Source: Rhodanobacteraceae bacterium
GTDB taxonomy: Bacteria > Pseudomonadota > Gammaproteobacteria > Xanthomonadales > Rhodanobacteraceae
Direction: 5' to 3'
Length of the DNA: 43,653 nucleotides
Assembly (NCBI GenBank): GCA_025924775.1
Contig: JAICHS010000002.1
Span: forward strand, 1-43,653
Shown here: in pieces, positions 30,320 to 43,266 of the stretch
Layout of the letters: each line of letters begins with the position of its first letter
Position numbering within the stretch: the first letter of the stretch is position 1
Notes under the pieces: generated by a model
Database searches by the model: none
What the model saw: the letters and a program-made list of their open reading frames with translations, nothing else
What the model was told of the DNA's origin: nothing
Made by a program: the position numbers and the translations under genes

Positions 30320-31909
30320 ATGAATGCACCCGGTGGCGTCGACGAGCCCGCGGCAGGTCAGGTATGGCGCTGGCTGACACTTTGGTGCGCGCTGCTGTTG
30401 CCACTGGCGATTCTGTTTCCGCCGATCCCGATCGACGAGACGCGCTACCTGACCGCCGCGTGGGAGATGTACAACTCGGGGCAGTGGCTGGTGCCCACCG
30501 TCAATGGCGCGTGGTATTCCGACAAGTCGCCGCTGCTGTTCTGGCTGATCGCGGGTGGCTGGAAGCTCATCGGCGTGCACACCTGGGTGGCGCGCGTCGA
30601 GGCACTGGTCGTCGCGCTGGGCATGCTGCTGGCACTGCGGCGCTTGGCCCTGCGCCTGGGCATGGATGCGCGCGGCGCCGACACCGCGATGTGGCTCCTG
30701 GCGGGCTGCCTCGGCTTCACGGTGTTTTCCACCGCGATCATGTTCGACCTGCTGCTCGCGCTGACCGTGCTGGGTGCACTGCACGCGTTGCTGGATCTTG
30801 ATGCGGGAAAGTGGGCGCGCGGCAGCGTGCTGCTGGGCGTGATGATCGGCCTCGGCATCTTGGCCAAGGGCCCGGTGATGCTGTTGCACATCGTGGCGGT
30901 CGCGTTGCTGGCGCCGCTGTGGAGCGCCAGCGCGCGTACCCACAAGGCGCGCTGGTATTTCGCGTTGCTGGCCGGTTTGTTGCTTGGCGTCGCGATTACG
31001 TTGTGCTGGCTGTTGCCGGCTGCCTGGTTTGCGGGGCCCACGTACTGGCAGCCGCTGCTGGACAAGGTTACCGGGCGCATCGCCCAAAGCTTCGCACACA
31101 ACCGCGCGTGGTGGTGGTACCTGCCGCTGCTGCCGGTGCTGCTGCTGCCGTGGCTGTTGACCCTGCGCGCGCCGCTTGCGGCGTGGGCGGGCTTGTGGCG
31201 CGGCCGCTTCGGGCGGTTCCTGTGGTGCTGGTGGGTGGTCCCGTTCGTGGCGTTCTGCGCGATCAGCGGCAAGCAGATCCACTACCTGTTGCCGCTGCTG
31301 CCCGCGTGGGCGCTGGCGGGCGCGTGGTTGCTGCAACAACCGGGTACGCGGCTGCGCCCGCTGCTGTTCGGCTTGCTGGCGTTGCTGGTGGGCGTGGGCA
31401 TGGCGACGCTGCCCTGGCAGGCCGCCAGGACATTCCATTTCCCGGTGCAACCCGCGGTTGCGTTGATCGCACTGGCCGCATTGATCATCGCGGTCGGCGC
31501 ATGGCGCGCATGGGGCCGCAGCGCGCGTTCGCTGGCGTTGTCTGCGACCGCGCTGGCAGCGGCGGCGATGCTGGCGGGCGCGCTGGCATACCTGCCGGCG
31601 CTGGACGTGCGGCCGGAAGCCGCATTCGTGAAGCAGGCCCTGGCCGAGCACGTCGCCATCGCACACGTCGAATGGCACAACGGCTTGTTTGGCTATACCG
31701 GGCGCCTCGAACGGCCGCTGCCATGGATTGCGCGCAACCAGGTGCTGGCGTGGTGCCGCGCGCATCCGCAGGGGCTGTTGTTGACCAGCGATCGCGGCAC
31801 GGAGCCGGCCGGTGTGGCGCCCTTCAAGACCTGGCCGTATTTCCTGTCCGGCGATCGTCGCATCGCGGCGTGGCGCGCGGCGCAAGTGCTGGGCGCGGCC
31901 GACCACTGA
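30320..31909 (+). CDS. ArnT-like GT39 family glycosyltransferase
   Basis: LAILFPPIPIDETRYLTAAWEMYNSGQWLVPTVNGAWYSDKSPLLFWLIAGGWKLIG; multi-TM. Confidence 0.87.
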   Translation: MNAPGGVDEPAAGQVWRWLTLWCALLLPLAILFPPIPIDETRYLTAAWEMYNSGQWLVPTVNGAWYSDKSPLLFWLIAGGWKLIGVHTWVARVEALVVALGMLLALRRLALRLGMDARGADTAMWLLAGCLGFTVFSTAIMFDLLLALTVLGALHALLDLDAGKWARGSVLLGVMIGLGILAKGPVMLLHIVAVALLAPLWSASARTHKARWYFALLAGLLLGVAITLCWLLPAAWFAGPTYWQPLLDKVTGRIAQSFAHNRAWWWYLPLLPVLLLPWLLTLRAPLAAWAGLWRGRFGRFLWCWWVVPFVAFCAISGKQIHYLLPLLPAWALAGAWLLQQPGTRLRPLLFGLLALLVGVGMATLPWQAARTFHFPVQPAVALIALAALIIAVGAWRAWGRSARSLALSATALAAAAMLAGALAYLPALDVRPEAAFVKQALAEHVAIAHVEWHNGLFGYTGRLERPLPWIARNQVLAWCRAHPQGLLLTSDRGTEPAGVAPFKTWPYFLSGDRRIAAWRAAQVLGAADH

Positions 31910-31975
31910 CCTTTGCCACGTGCATTCGCGTCGCGGCGAGGCTACGCTCGGGCGGTTGCCTTGGAGGGATACATC

Positions 31976-33469
31976 ATGCTGCGCATTCGTGTGCTGTCCG
32001 CCGCGACCTTTGGCGTGTTGATGACCGCCGCTGCCTTGGCCGCGCCGCCACCCGCCAACACCCATCCCGAGTTGCATGCCATCGCGGCCGCGGTGCAGGC
32101 GTCCAACCTGCACGCCAGCGACGCCGCGCTGGTCGGCTTCGGTACCCGCCACACGCTTTCCACGACCACCTCGAAAACGCGTGGAATCGGCGCGGCACGG
32201 CGCTGGGTCGCCACGCAGTTCGAAGGCATATCCAGGGGCTGCGGCGGCTGTCTCGAAATCGTCAAGCCGGCGCAGTCATTCACCGGCGAGCGCATGCCCA
32301 AGGCCGGCGCCGAAGTGATGGACGTGGTCGCGATCCAGCGCGGTACCAGTGATCCGGAGCGCGTGATCGTGATGACCGCGCACCTCGATTCGCGCCGCAG
32401 CGACGTGATGGATGCAACCGGCGACGCGCCCGGTGCCAACGATGATGCAGCCGGCGTTTCGGCGCTGCTCGAAACCGCGCGCGTGCTGTCCAGGTACAAG
32501 TTTCCGGCAACGTTGGTGTATTCGGCCGATTCCGGCGAGGAACAGGGCCTGTTCGGCGGCAAGATCATCGCGCAGTACGCCGTCGACCAGGGCTGGAAGG
32601 TCGAGGCCAACCTCAACAACGACATGGTCGGCAACTCGCACGGCGGCAACGGCGCCCACGATCCGCACACGATCCGCGTGTTCTCGGAAGGCACCAAGGC
32701 CAACGAGACGCTCAAACAGGCTGCGTATCGCCGCTACCACGGCGGTGGCGTGGATTCGCCTTCGCGCAACATCGCGCGCTACATGGCCGTGCTGGCCGAG
32801 CAGTACCTCGATGATTTCCACGTGCGCATGGTGTATCGCACCGATCGCTGGGGGCGGTCCGGTGACCAGGTGCCGTTCCTCGAGCAGGGCTTCCCGGCGG
32901 TGCGTTTGTCCGAATCCAACGAGAACTATGACCACCAGCACCAGAACGTGCGGGTCGAGAACGGCGTGCACTACGGCGACGTGATTTCGGGCGTGGATTT
33001 CGACTACCTCGCCAACGTCACACGTCTGGACGCGGTCACCATGGCATCGCTGGCGATGGCGCCGCCGCCGCCGTCCGGACTCTCCGTGAAGGGTGCCGTC
33101 GCCTATGACACCACGCTGGCGTGGCAGCCGTCGCCGGGCGCGGCCAGCTACAACGCGTGGTGGCGCGAAACCACCGCGCCGCAGTGGCAGCACCTGCAGC
33201 AGGCGGGCGATGCCGATTCGGTGGTGCTGAAGAACATTATCCTCGACGACTTCTTCTTCGGCGTGTCGGCGGTCAGCCGGGACGGCTGGGAGAGCCCCGT
33301 GGAGTTCCCCGGCTTCGCCGGCAGCTTCGCGCGCTCGCCCAAACTGGGCGCCGACGGCAAGCCGACCAACGAACGCTATCCGAGTGCCTCCGGCGTGTTC
33401 GGCGGCGGCGCGGTGGGGCCGGCTTCGTGGCGGCAACCGGCGCCGCCGGCATCGGGCAAGACGCCGTGA
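31976..33469 (+). CDS. Secreted M28 family aminopeptidase
   Basis: Signal peptide; VIVMTAHLDSRRSD...PGANDDAAGVSALLETARVL...YSADSGEEQGLFGGK...LNNDMVGN. Confidence 0.9.
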   Translation: MLRIRVLSAATFGVLMTAAALAAPPPANTHPELHAIAAAVQASNLHASDAALVGFGTRHTLSTTTSKTRGIGAARRWVATQFEGISRGCGGCLEIVKPAQSFTGERMPKAGAEVMDVVAIQRGTSDPERVIVMTAHLDSRRSDVMDATGDAPGANDDAAGVSALLETARVLSRYKFPATLVYSADSGEEQGLFGGKIIAQYAVDQGWKVEANLNNDMVGNSHGGNGAHDPHTIRVFSEGTKANETLKQAAYRRYHGGGVDSPSRNIARYMAVLAEQYLDDFHVRMVYRTDRWGRSGDQVPFLEQGFPAVRLSESNENYDHQHQNVRVENGVHYGDVISGVDFDYLANVTRLDAVTMASLAMAPPPPSGLSVKGAVAYDTTLAWQPSPGAASYNAWWRETTAPQWQHLQQAGDADSVVLKNIILDDFFFGVSAVSRDGWESPVEFPGFAGSFARSPKLGADGKPTNERYPSASGVFGGGAVGPASWRQPAPPASGKTP

Positions 33470-33546
33470 GCCGCGTGGTCGCCGTGCGGGGAAACGTGTT
33501 GCGGGATTGATCGCGGAGGCCGCCGGCGACGTCCGCGGCCGCACCC

Positions 33547-36204
33547 TCACCGCCGTGGCTTGGCGCGATGCGTGGGCGTCGCGTTCCACGGATCGTCGGG
33601 CCACGGATGTTTCGGATAACGCCCCTTCAATTCCTTCTTGACGTCCGCGTAGGTGTGGTCCCAGAAGCTGCGCAGATCCTGCGTGACCTGGATCGGGCGC
33701 CCGGCGGGCGAAAGCAGGTGCAGCGTCACCGGCACTCGGCCGCCGGCAATGCGCGGCGTTTCGGCCAGCCCGAACAGTTCCTGCAGTTTTACCGCGAGTA
33801 CCGGCGATGCGGATTGGGGCCCCGCCGCCGCCGGGGGAATATCGTTCGCGTGCGCGGTCGCGTAATCGAGTTTCAGCGTGCGTCCGCTGGGAACCTTGAT
33901 GGCTTCGGGCGCCTGTTCGTCCAGCAGTTTGCGCTGGTGCCAGTCGAGCAGGCCGACGAAGGCATTGGACAGATCCTCGGACGACAGGCCATCCAGCTTG
34001 CGCTTGCCGGCCAGCGCGGGCGCGAGCCAGGTTTCCAGCGAATCCAGCAGGTGCGCGTCGGAAATCTCCGGCAGGTTGGCTTCCGGCAGCACCGCGCGCA
34101 GCCACGCGACGCGTGCGCGCAAGCGCGTGGCGGCGTCGCTCCACGGCAGCATGGCCAGGCCACGCGCGCGGATCAGCGCCAGCAACGCGGGTAGGGCATC
34201 ATCCGGTTTTGGGGGGACCGCGCGGCGCTCCAGTACGATGGCGCCGAAGCGGCGCTCCTCGAAGGCTTCCACCACGTCGTGGGCGTTCATCCGCACCGCC
34301 CGCGCGGTTTGTATCCGGTGCGCGTATGCGTGCTCCAGCAGTACGGGATCGAACGGCGCGGCGGCGAGGACCAGGCTGTCGCGCGTGTCGAAGCGCGCCT
34401 CGATGACCACCAGCCAGGGTTCGCCGAACAGCGACGAGGCTTCGTGCAGGCGCGCGCCACGGCCGTTGGCAAGCTGGTAGCGTCGCGGGTCTTGCGCATC
34501 CTGCCTGGCGACGCGATCGGGAAACGCGTGCAGCAGCAGGTTGCCCACGCTCAGCGCATCCGGCGTGCCGCTGGCGCCGTGGCGTACGCCAAGGCGTTGC
34601 CGCCAGCCGCGTGCGGTTTGTTCGATCGCGGACAATGCACCGCGGTCGGCGTCGCGCGCCGCGCGCGCGCCGCCGTCGCGAAACCGGTGCAACGCATGGA
34701 CCCGCGCGCGCAGGTCGTCGTCGAAGGCGCCGCGCAGTGGCGAGCGCGATTCCACCAGCGCCAGCAGGTCCGCAACCAGTGGCAGCAGCGAGTCCCCGGC
34801 GTGCAGCGCGGCAGCGGCCATGCGCGGGCTGGCGCCGAGTTTCAGCATGTCGCGGCCCAGTGGCGTGATGCGCGATTCCCCGTCCAGTGCGCCCAGCTGA
34901 CGCAACAACTCGCGTGCAGCCGACAGCGCGCCCGCGGGTGGCGCATCCAGCCAACGCAGTGTCGGGGTGGCGTCCGATCCCACGCCCCACGCGGCCAGCT
35001 CCAGCGCGAGGCCGGACAAGTCGGCCTGCGCAATTTCCGGCATGCGCGCGGGTTCGAGCCGCCGGCTTTCCGGCCACAGGCGATAGGCGACGCCCGGCGC
35101 GACGCGTCCCGCGCGGCCGGCGCGCTGGTCGGCCGAGGCCTGCGAGAGGTTGACCGTCTGCAAGCGCGTGAAACCGGAATTCGGGTCGAACCGCGGTTCG
35201 CGCGCCAGGCCCGAGTCGACCACCGCGCGTACACCAGGCACCGTGACCGACGATTCGGCCACGTTGGTGGCAAGGATCACGCGACGCGTGCCCGGGTCGG
35301 CCGGCGCCAGCGCGGCCTGCTGTGCGGCCAACGACAATTCGCCGTGCAGGGGCAGGGCTTCAATGTACTTTGGCAGACGTGGAAGATCGGGTGTCGATGG
35401 CTTGTCGTAGGAGCGCGCCTGCGCGCGACCATGGGGCCACCCGCGACGGAGGCTGGTTTCGTCGCCGGCAAGGCCCGCTCCTGCGCTTGCAAGGCTGCTT
35501 TCCAACACCCTTTGCGTCTGCGCGATTTCGCGCCGGCCCGGCAGGAACACCAGCACGTCGCCGTCGGTTTCCGCGAGTGCCTGTTGCACGGTACGGCGCA
35601 GGTGCGCGGTCTCGGGTTCGCCGCGGCGCGCGGGCGGGTATTCGATGCGTACCGGGAATGCACGGCCTTCGCTGCGCAGCACGGGCGCGTCCAGCCATGC
35701 GCCAATGCGCGCGCCGTCCAGCGTGGCCGACATCACCACGATCCGCAGGTCCGGGCGCAACGACGCCTGTGCATCCAGCGCCAATACCGCACCTAGGTCG
35801 CCGGCCAGGTGCCGCTCGTGGAATTCGTCGAACAGGATCGCGCCTACCTCCGGCAGTTCCGGATCATCCTGCAACATCCGCGTCAGGATGCCTTCGGTGA
35901 CGATTTCGATGCGCGTTTGCGCCGAGATGCGCGATTCGAACCGGATGCGATAACCCACCGTCTGTCCAACCGCTTCGCCGCGTTGCGCAGCCATGAATGC
36001 CGCCGCCGCGCGTGCCGCGATCCGGCGCGGTTCCAGCAACACGATCTTGCGACCCGCCAGCCACGCTTCGTCGAGCAGCGCGGGCGGCACCTGCGTGGTC
36101 TTGCCCGCGCCCGGTGGCGCTTCCAGCACCAGTCGCGGATGCGTCGCCAGCGACGCACGAACGCGTGGCAGCAGCGGGGTGATCGGGAAATCGACGCGAG
36201 CCAT
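33547..36204 (-). CDS. hrpB: ATP-dependent helicase HrpB with an unusual in-frame insert
   Basis: LVLEAPPGAGKTTQVPPALL; FDEFHERHLAGDL; VVMSATLDG; TNVAESSVTVPGVRAVVDSG; SQASADQRAGRAGRVAPG; start MARVDFP (CAT 36202-36204). Confidence 0.94.
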   Translation of the reverse strand: MARVDFPITPLLPRVRASLATHPRLVLEAPPGAGKTTQVPPALLDEAWLAGRKIVLLEPRRIAARAAAAFMAAQRGEAVGQTVGYRIRFESRISAQTRIEIVTEGILTRMLQDDPELPEVGAILFDEFHERHLAGDLGAVLALDAQASLRPDLRIVVMSATLDGARIGAWLDAPVLRSEGRAFPVRIEYPPARRGEPETAHLRRTVQQALAETDGDVLVFLPGRREIAQTQRVLESSLASAGAGLAGDETSLRRGWPHGRAQARSYDKPSTPDLPRLPKYIEALPLHGELSLAAQQAALAPADPGTRRVILATNVAESSVTVPGVRAVVDSGLAREPRFDPNSGFTRLQTVNLSQASADQRAGRAGRVAPGVAYRLWPESRRLEPARMPEIAQADLSGLALELAAWGVGSDATPTLRWLDAPPAGALSAARELLRQLGALDGESRITPLGRDMLKLGASPRMAAAALHAGDSLLPLVADLLALVESRSPLRGAFDDDLRARVHALHRFRDGGARAARDADRGALSAIEQTARGWRQRLGVRHGASGTPDALSVGNLLLHAFPDRVARQDAQDPRRYQLANGRGARLHEASSLFGEPWLVVIEARFDTRDSLVLAAAPFDPVLLEHAYAHRIQTARAVRMNAHDVVEAFEERRFGAIVLERRAVPPKPDDALPALLALIRARGLAMLPWSDAATRLRARVAWLRAVLPEANLPEISDAHLLDSLETWLAPALAGKRKLDGLSSEDLSNAFVGLLDWHQRKLLDEQAPEAIKVPSGRTLKLDYATAHANDIPPAAAGPQSASPVLAVKLQELFGLAETPRIAGGRVPVTLHLLSPAGRPIQVTQDLRSFWDHTYADVKKELKGRYPKHPWPDDPWNATPTHRAKPRR
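35407..35484. repeat. REP/BIME-like inverted pair inside hrpB
   Basis: GTAGGAGCGCGCCTGCGCGCGACC (35407-35430) and GTCGCCGGCAAGGCCCGCTCCTGC (35461-35484) are approximate reverse complements. Confidence 0.8.
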
Positions 36205-36265
36205 TGCAACATTGTAGGTATGCATCCGTACACCCCCATGGTGAATCCTTCCGTAGAATGGCCGC

Positions 36266-37153
36266 ATGCACCTGATCGACATTGGCGCCAACCTCACCCA
36301 CGAATCCTTTCGTCGCGATTTCGACGCGGTGTTGCAGCGTGCGCGCAGCGCGGGCGTGGAACGGATGGTCGTCACCGGGGCTTCGCGCGAAAGCAGCGAG
36401 CAGGCGCTGGAACTGGCGCGCGCCCACCCCGGCGTGTTGTGGGCGACGGCGGGCGTACATCCGCATCACGCGGGCGACTACGGTGCGGACACCGATGCGC
36501 TGTTGCGGGCCTTGCAGCGCGAGCCCGAAGTGGTTGCAGTGGGCGAAACCGGGCTGGATTATTTTCGTGACCTGTCACCGCGCCCGGCACAACGCGAGGC
36601 ATTCGAGCGACAGCTTGCGATCGCGATCGATCTGCACAAGCCGTTGTTCCTGCACCAGCGCGACGCGCATGCAGATTTCCTCGCGTTGCTGAAAACCGCG
36701 CGGGACCACGTGCCGGCGGTGGTGGTGCACTGTTTCACCGACGAACGCCGGGCGCTGTTCGATTACCTTGACCTCGACTGCCACATCGGCATCACCGGCT
36801 GGATCTGCGACGAGCGCCGCGGCTTGCATTTGCGCGAGCTGGTCCGCGAAGTTCCCGCGAACCGGTTGCTGCTGGAAACTGACGCGCCCTATCTGTTGCC
36901 GCGCGACCTCCGTCCGCAACCTTCCGACCGGCGCAACGAGCCGATGTACCTTGCGCACGTTTGTGAAGTCGTTGCGGGGTTGCGTGGGGAAGAGGCCGAG
37001 ACCACCGCCGCCAACGCGACCGCGGCGGCGCGTGCGTTTTTTGGTATTGGTGCGCCAGGCGGGAGTATCGCGACGGAGCCCAAGGACGCAACACTCTCTT
37101 CGGAACGAAGAGGGTCGACACAGAGCAGCGAGGGGATGTCGTCGAGTACCTGA
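36266..37153 (+). CDS. tatD: TatD family hydrolase/DNase
   Basis: MHLIDIGANLTHESFRRDFDAVL...ATAGVHPHHAGDY...VGETGLDYFRDLSPRPAQREAFERQL...LLLETDAPYLLPRDLRPQP. Confidence 0.95.
   Translation: MHLIDIGANLTHESFRRDFDAVLQRARSAGVERMVVTGASRESSEQALELARAHPGVLWATAGVHPHHAGDYGADTDALLRALQREPEVVAVGETGLDYFRDLSPRPAQREAFERQLAIAIDLHKPLFLHQRDAHADFLALLKTARDHVPAVVVHCFTDERRALFDYLDLDCHIGITGWICDERRGLHLRELVREVPANRLLLETDAPYLLPRDLRPQPSDRRNEPMYLAHVCEVVAGLRGEEAETTAANATAAARAFFGIGAPGGSIATEPKDATLSSERRGSTQSSEGMSSST
37096..37112. terminator. Perfect-stem hairpin inside the 3' end of tatD
   Basis: CTCTTCGGAACGAAGAG: 7-bp stem, 3-nt loop. Confidence 0.4.
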
Positions 37154-37164
37154 AGAAAAGCGAT

Positions 37165-37195
37165 CCCCCTTCACCCCGCTTCCTTGGGAAGGGGG
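37165..37195. terminator. Inverted repeat between convergent tatD and methyltransferase
   Basis: CCCCCTTCaccccgcttccttggGAAGGGGG. Confidence 0.5.
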
Positions 37196-37220
37196 CGAAT
37201 ATCCAGTTTGCTCGCTGGTT

Positions 37221-37994
37221 CTATCTCACCCGCCCCGCACGAATCGCGAGCGTCCACCGCACGGGCTTCACCTTTTCGGCATCGCCCCAGGCCGCAATCA
37301 GTTCATCCGCAATCGCGGCGACCGCGTCGTGGCCGGTGGCGCGGGTGTATTTCTGTGCTGCCGACCACGAGGTCAGATAGGCCAGCAATTGGCATGCATT
37401 CCAGTCCACGCGCATTTCGAAGGCGGGTGCTGCAACCTGTGCGAAGGGAATGTCCAGCGATGCATAGCCTTCATCGACCAGTCGTCGTTCCGGCGACCAG
37501 TATCGACCCAGGATCGGGTCGTACAGATGCGCGATCACCCGATCGACTTCCGGCGTGACGCCGCAATTTGCGTAACACCACGCCGCGAACAAGGCGCCGG
37601 GTTTGGCTACGCGGCGAACCTCGGCCAGAAACGGGGCGAGGTCGAACCAGTGCAGTGCCTGTGCGACGGTGACCGCATCGACCGAATGCGCGGCGAGGCT
37701 GGTGGCGTATCGGTCGCTGCCGGGCGTGGACGGGCCGATGGGTTCGTTGCGGTATTCGATGCGCGGATGCGCGACGGCGTTGTCGAGTTGCGTCGCGCTG
37801 GGGTCGGTCGCGATCACGCGGTCGAAGCGTTGCGCCAGCGCCACGCTGGCCTGGCCGTTGCCGCAACCGGCATCCCACACGCAACCGCGTGCGGGCGCCG
37901 CGCTTGCGAGCCAGTCGAACAGCGCCGCGGGGTAATGCGGGCGCGCGCTGGCATACAACGCGGCATGCCCCGAAAAATGGTCCTTGAAGCTCAC
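37221..37994 (-). CDS. Class I SAM-dependent methyltransferase
   Basis: [70 protein letters not shown]. Confidence 0.9.
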   Translation of the reverse strand: MSFKDHFSGHAALYASARPHYPAALFDWLASAAPARGCVWDAGCGNGQASVALAQRFDRVIATDPSATQLDNAVAHPRIEYRNEPIGPSTPGSDRYATSLAAHSVDAVTVAQALHWFDLAPFLAEVRRVAKPGALFAAWCYANCGVTPEVDRVIAHLYDPILGRYWSPERRLVDEGYASLDIPFAQVAAPAFEMRVDWNACQLLAYLTSWSAAQKYTRATGHDAVAAIADELIAAWGDAEKVKPVRWTLAIRAGRVR

Positions 37995-38569
37995 CGTGGC
38001 ATGCCTCGCGGCCGCGAGGCCGAAGACGCCTGGAGAACGCGATGCATGGCGGGCGCCAGCTCACCGAGTGCGTACTCGCCGATACGGGTGCGGATCAGTC
38101 GCAGGGTGGGCAGACCGACCGCGGCGGTCATGCGCCGCACCTGGCGGTTGCGGCCTTCGCGGATGGTCAGCTCGAGCCATGCGTCCGGCACGCTCTTGCG
38201 AAACCGCACCGGTGGATCGCGCGGCCACAGCCACGCCGGTGCGCGCTCGATCAGGCGCGCCACGGCGGGCAGCGTCAGGCCGTCCTTCAACTCGACGCCA
38301 CGCCGCAGGTGTTGCAAGGATGTGGCGTCCGGCGTGCCTTCCACCTGCGCAAGGTAGGTCTTGGCCACCTTGTGGCGCGGGTCGGTGATGCGGTGCGCCA
38401 GCCCGCCGTCGTCGGTCAACAGCAGCAGGCCTTCGCTGTCGTAGTCGAGCCTGCCCGCGGGATACACCTGCGGCGGCAAGCCGAATGCCGCGAGCGTGCG
38501 GCGCGGGGGTGTACTGCGATCGGTGAACTGGCACAGCACGTTGAACGGTTTGTTGAACAGGACGAGCAT
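37991..38569 (-). CDS. rluE: rRNA large-subunit pseudouridine synthase, RluE/RsuA family
   Basis: [17 protein letters not shown]...[44 protein letters not shown]...[23 protein letters not shown]. Confidence 0.92.
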   Translation of the reverse strand: MLVLFNKPFNVLCQFTDRSTPPRRTLAAFGLPPQVYPAGRLDYDSEGLLLLTDDGGLAHRITDPRHKVAKTYLAQVEGTPDATSLQHLRRGVELKDGLTLPAVARLIERAPAWLWPRDPPVRFRKSVPDAWLELTIREGRNRQVRRMTAAVGLPTLRLIRTRIGEYALGELAPAMHRVLQASSASRPRGMPR

Positions 38570-38600
38570 CGCGGAACCTGCGCAGCCATGGGTTGTAATG

Positions 38601-38633
38601 CCGTTCGCCCTTCGCCAAGCTCAGGGTGAACGG
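38601..38633. repeat. Dispersed palindromic repeat (CCGTTCGCCCT...AGGGTGAACGG)
   Basis: CCGTTCGCCCTTCGCCAAGCTCAGGGTGAACGG: 11-bp arms with one mismatch; resembles the widespread CCGTTCGCCCTGAGCTTGTCGAAGGGCGAACGG repeat. Confidence 0.7.
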
Positions 38634-38652
38634 AACATGTGAATTCCGGCTC

Positions 38653-42132
<3,480 letters not shown>

Positions 42133-42156
42133 CCAGGCGCCGCGTGTGGCGTGTTT

Positions 42157-43266
42157 TCAGGCATGGCGCGCGCGTATCACCTGCAGCGTTTCGATGACCT
42201 GCGCCGCCACCTGTTCGGGGTCGCACGTCGTCGCGACGACTGCGCGGTTGCAACCGCCATAGGGACCCCATTCGGCAGGATCGGTCACGCAGAACAGGCC
42301 GATGGTTGGCGCGCCAGCCGCGCTTGCCAAGTGCATCACGCCGCTGTCGGTGCCGACGAACAGCGCAAGTTGCGCCATTACCGCCGCCAGCTTGCGCACG
42401 TCGCTGGAATAGAAGCACGGATAACGCGCGCCGATCAGCGATTTGCCGGTGGCCGGCAGGATTTCGATGAAGGTGCAGTCCGGTGCGGCGCGTTCGACGG
42501 CGGCGAGAAAACGCTCCCACCAGTCGCGCGCGAAGCGCTTGGCGCCGGTGGCGTTGGCGAACACGCCGATGCATGGTTTCGCATTGCCGGCGTGCCCGAC
42601 CAGGCGCCCCAGCATGTCGCGTCCACGGCGCAGCTCGGCCTCGTCCAGGCGCAGCGTCATGGCCGGGTAGTCTTGGATGGCCGTCGCCCCGAGTGCCTGC
42701 CGCAACAGGTACACGGGCGCCTTAGCCTTGTGGCGCGGGCTGCCGGCACTGTCCACCATGTGCGTCAGCGCGCCGCTTTTGGCGTGGCCCGCGAAACCGA
42801 GCGACCAGCGCGCCCGCGCCAGCAGCGTCAACAGCCGCCCGCTCTGTGATTGCGGATCGGGATCGATCACCAGGTCGTAGCGTTGCCGACGCATCCCGGC
42901 AAGCGTGCGCACCGTCCGCAGCAAATGTCCCGCGGCGTGGGTGGGTACCTGCATCACGCGGCCAACCGCGAAGCGCCCGTCATAGATCTGCGCAGCCACG
43001 GGACAGCGGCTCAGCAGGTCGACTTCGGCGCCGGGGAAACGCAGTTCCAGTTCCTCCAGCAACGGCGTCAACGTCAGCGAGTCGCCCAGGGTACGCACGC
43101 TGCGGCACACCAGGATCCGGTGGACGTCGGCGGCGGGCAGGCGTGTCGGCGGACACAAGGCTCCGGCCGCGACCTTGTACACGGCGCGCATGGCATGCCG
43201 GGAGACACGTCGGCGAAATTGCTCGAGGCCTTGGCGGGACATCGCGGAGGGCGCCCCGGAAGGCAT
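42157..43266 (-). CDS. Glycosyltransferase family 9 (heptosyltransferase-like)
   Basis: RILVCRSVRTLGDSLTLTPLLEELELRFPGAEVDLLSRCP...ALFVGTDSGVMHLASAAGAPTIGLFCVTDPAEWGPYGG; start at 43266 or 43242. Confidence 0.88.
   Translation of the reverse strand: MPSGAPSAMSRQGLEQFRRRVSRHAMRAVYKVAAGALCPPTRLPAADVHRILVCRSVRTLGDSLTLTPLLEELELRFPGAEVDLLSRCPVAAQIYDGRFAVGRVMQVPTHAAGHLLRTVRTLAGMRRQRYDLVIDPDPQSQSGRLLTLLARARWSLGFAGHAKSGALTHMVDSAGSPRHKAKAPVYLLRQALGATAIQDYPAMTLRLDEAELRRGRDMLGRLVGHAGNAKPCIGVFANATGAKRFARDWWERFLAAVERAAPDCTFIEILPATGKSLIGARYPCFYSSDVRKLAAVMAQLALFVGTDSGVMHLASAAGAPTIGLFCVTDPAEWGPYGGCNRAVVATTCDPEQVAAQVIETLQVIRARHA

Noticed and set aside
30269-32152. 627-aa minus-strand ORF opposite the GT39 gene
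   Set aside because: Gln/Arg/His-rich composition typical of antisense shadow ORFs in high-GC DNA; the plus-strand ORF has clear ArnT-like motifs
32276-34144. 622-aa minus-strand ORF spanning the M28 peptidase and hrpB 3' end
   Set aside because: Overlaps two well-supported genes on either strand; low-complexity translation
34279-35796. 505-aa plus-strand ORF opposite hrpB
   Set aside because: Antisense shadow of the helicase; no recognisable domain
36768-38357. 529-aa plus-strand ORF over tatD, methyltransferase and rluE
   Set aside because: Out of frame or antisense to three genes with recognisable motifs
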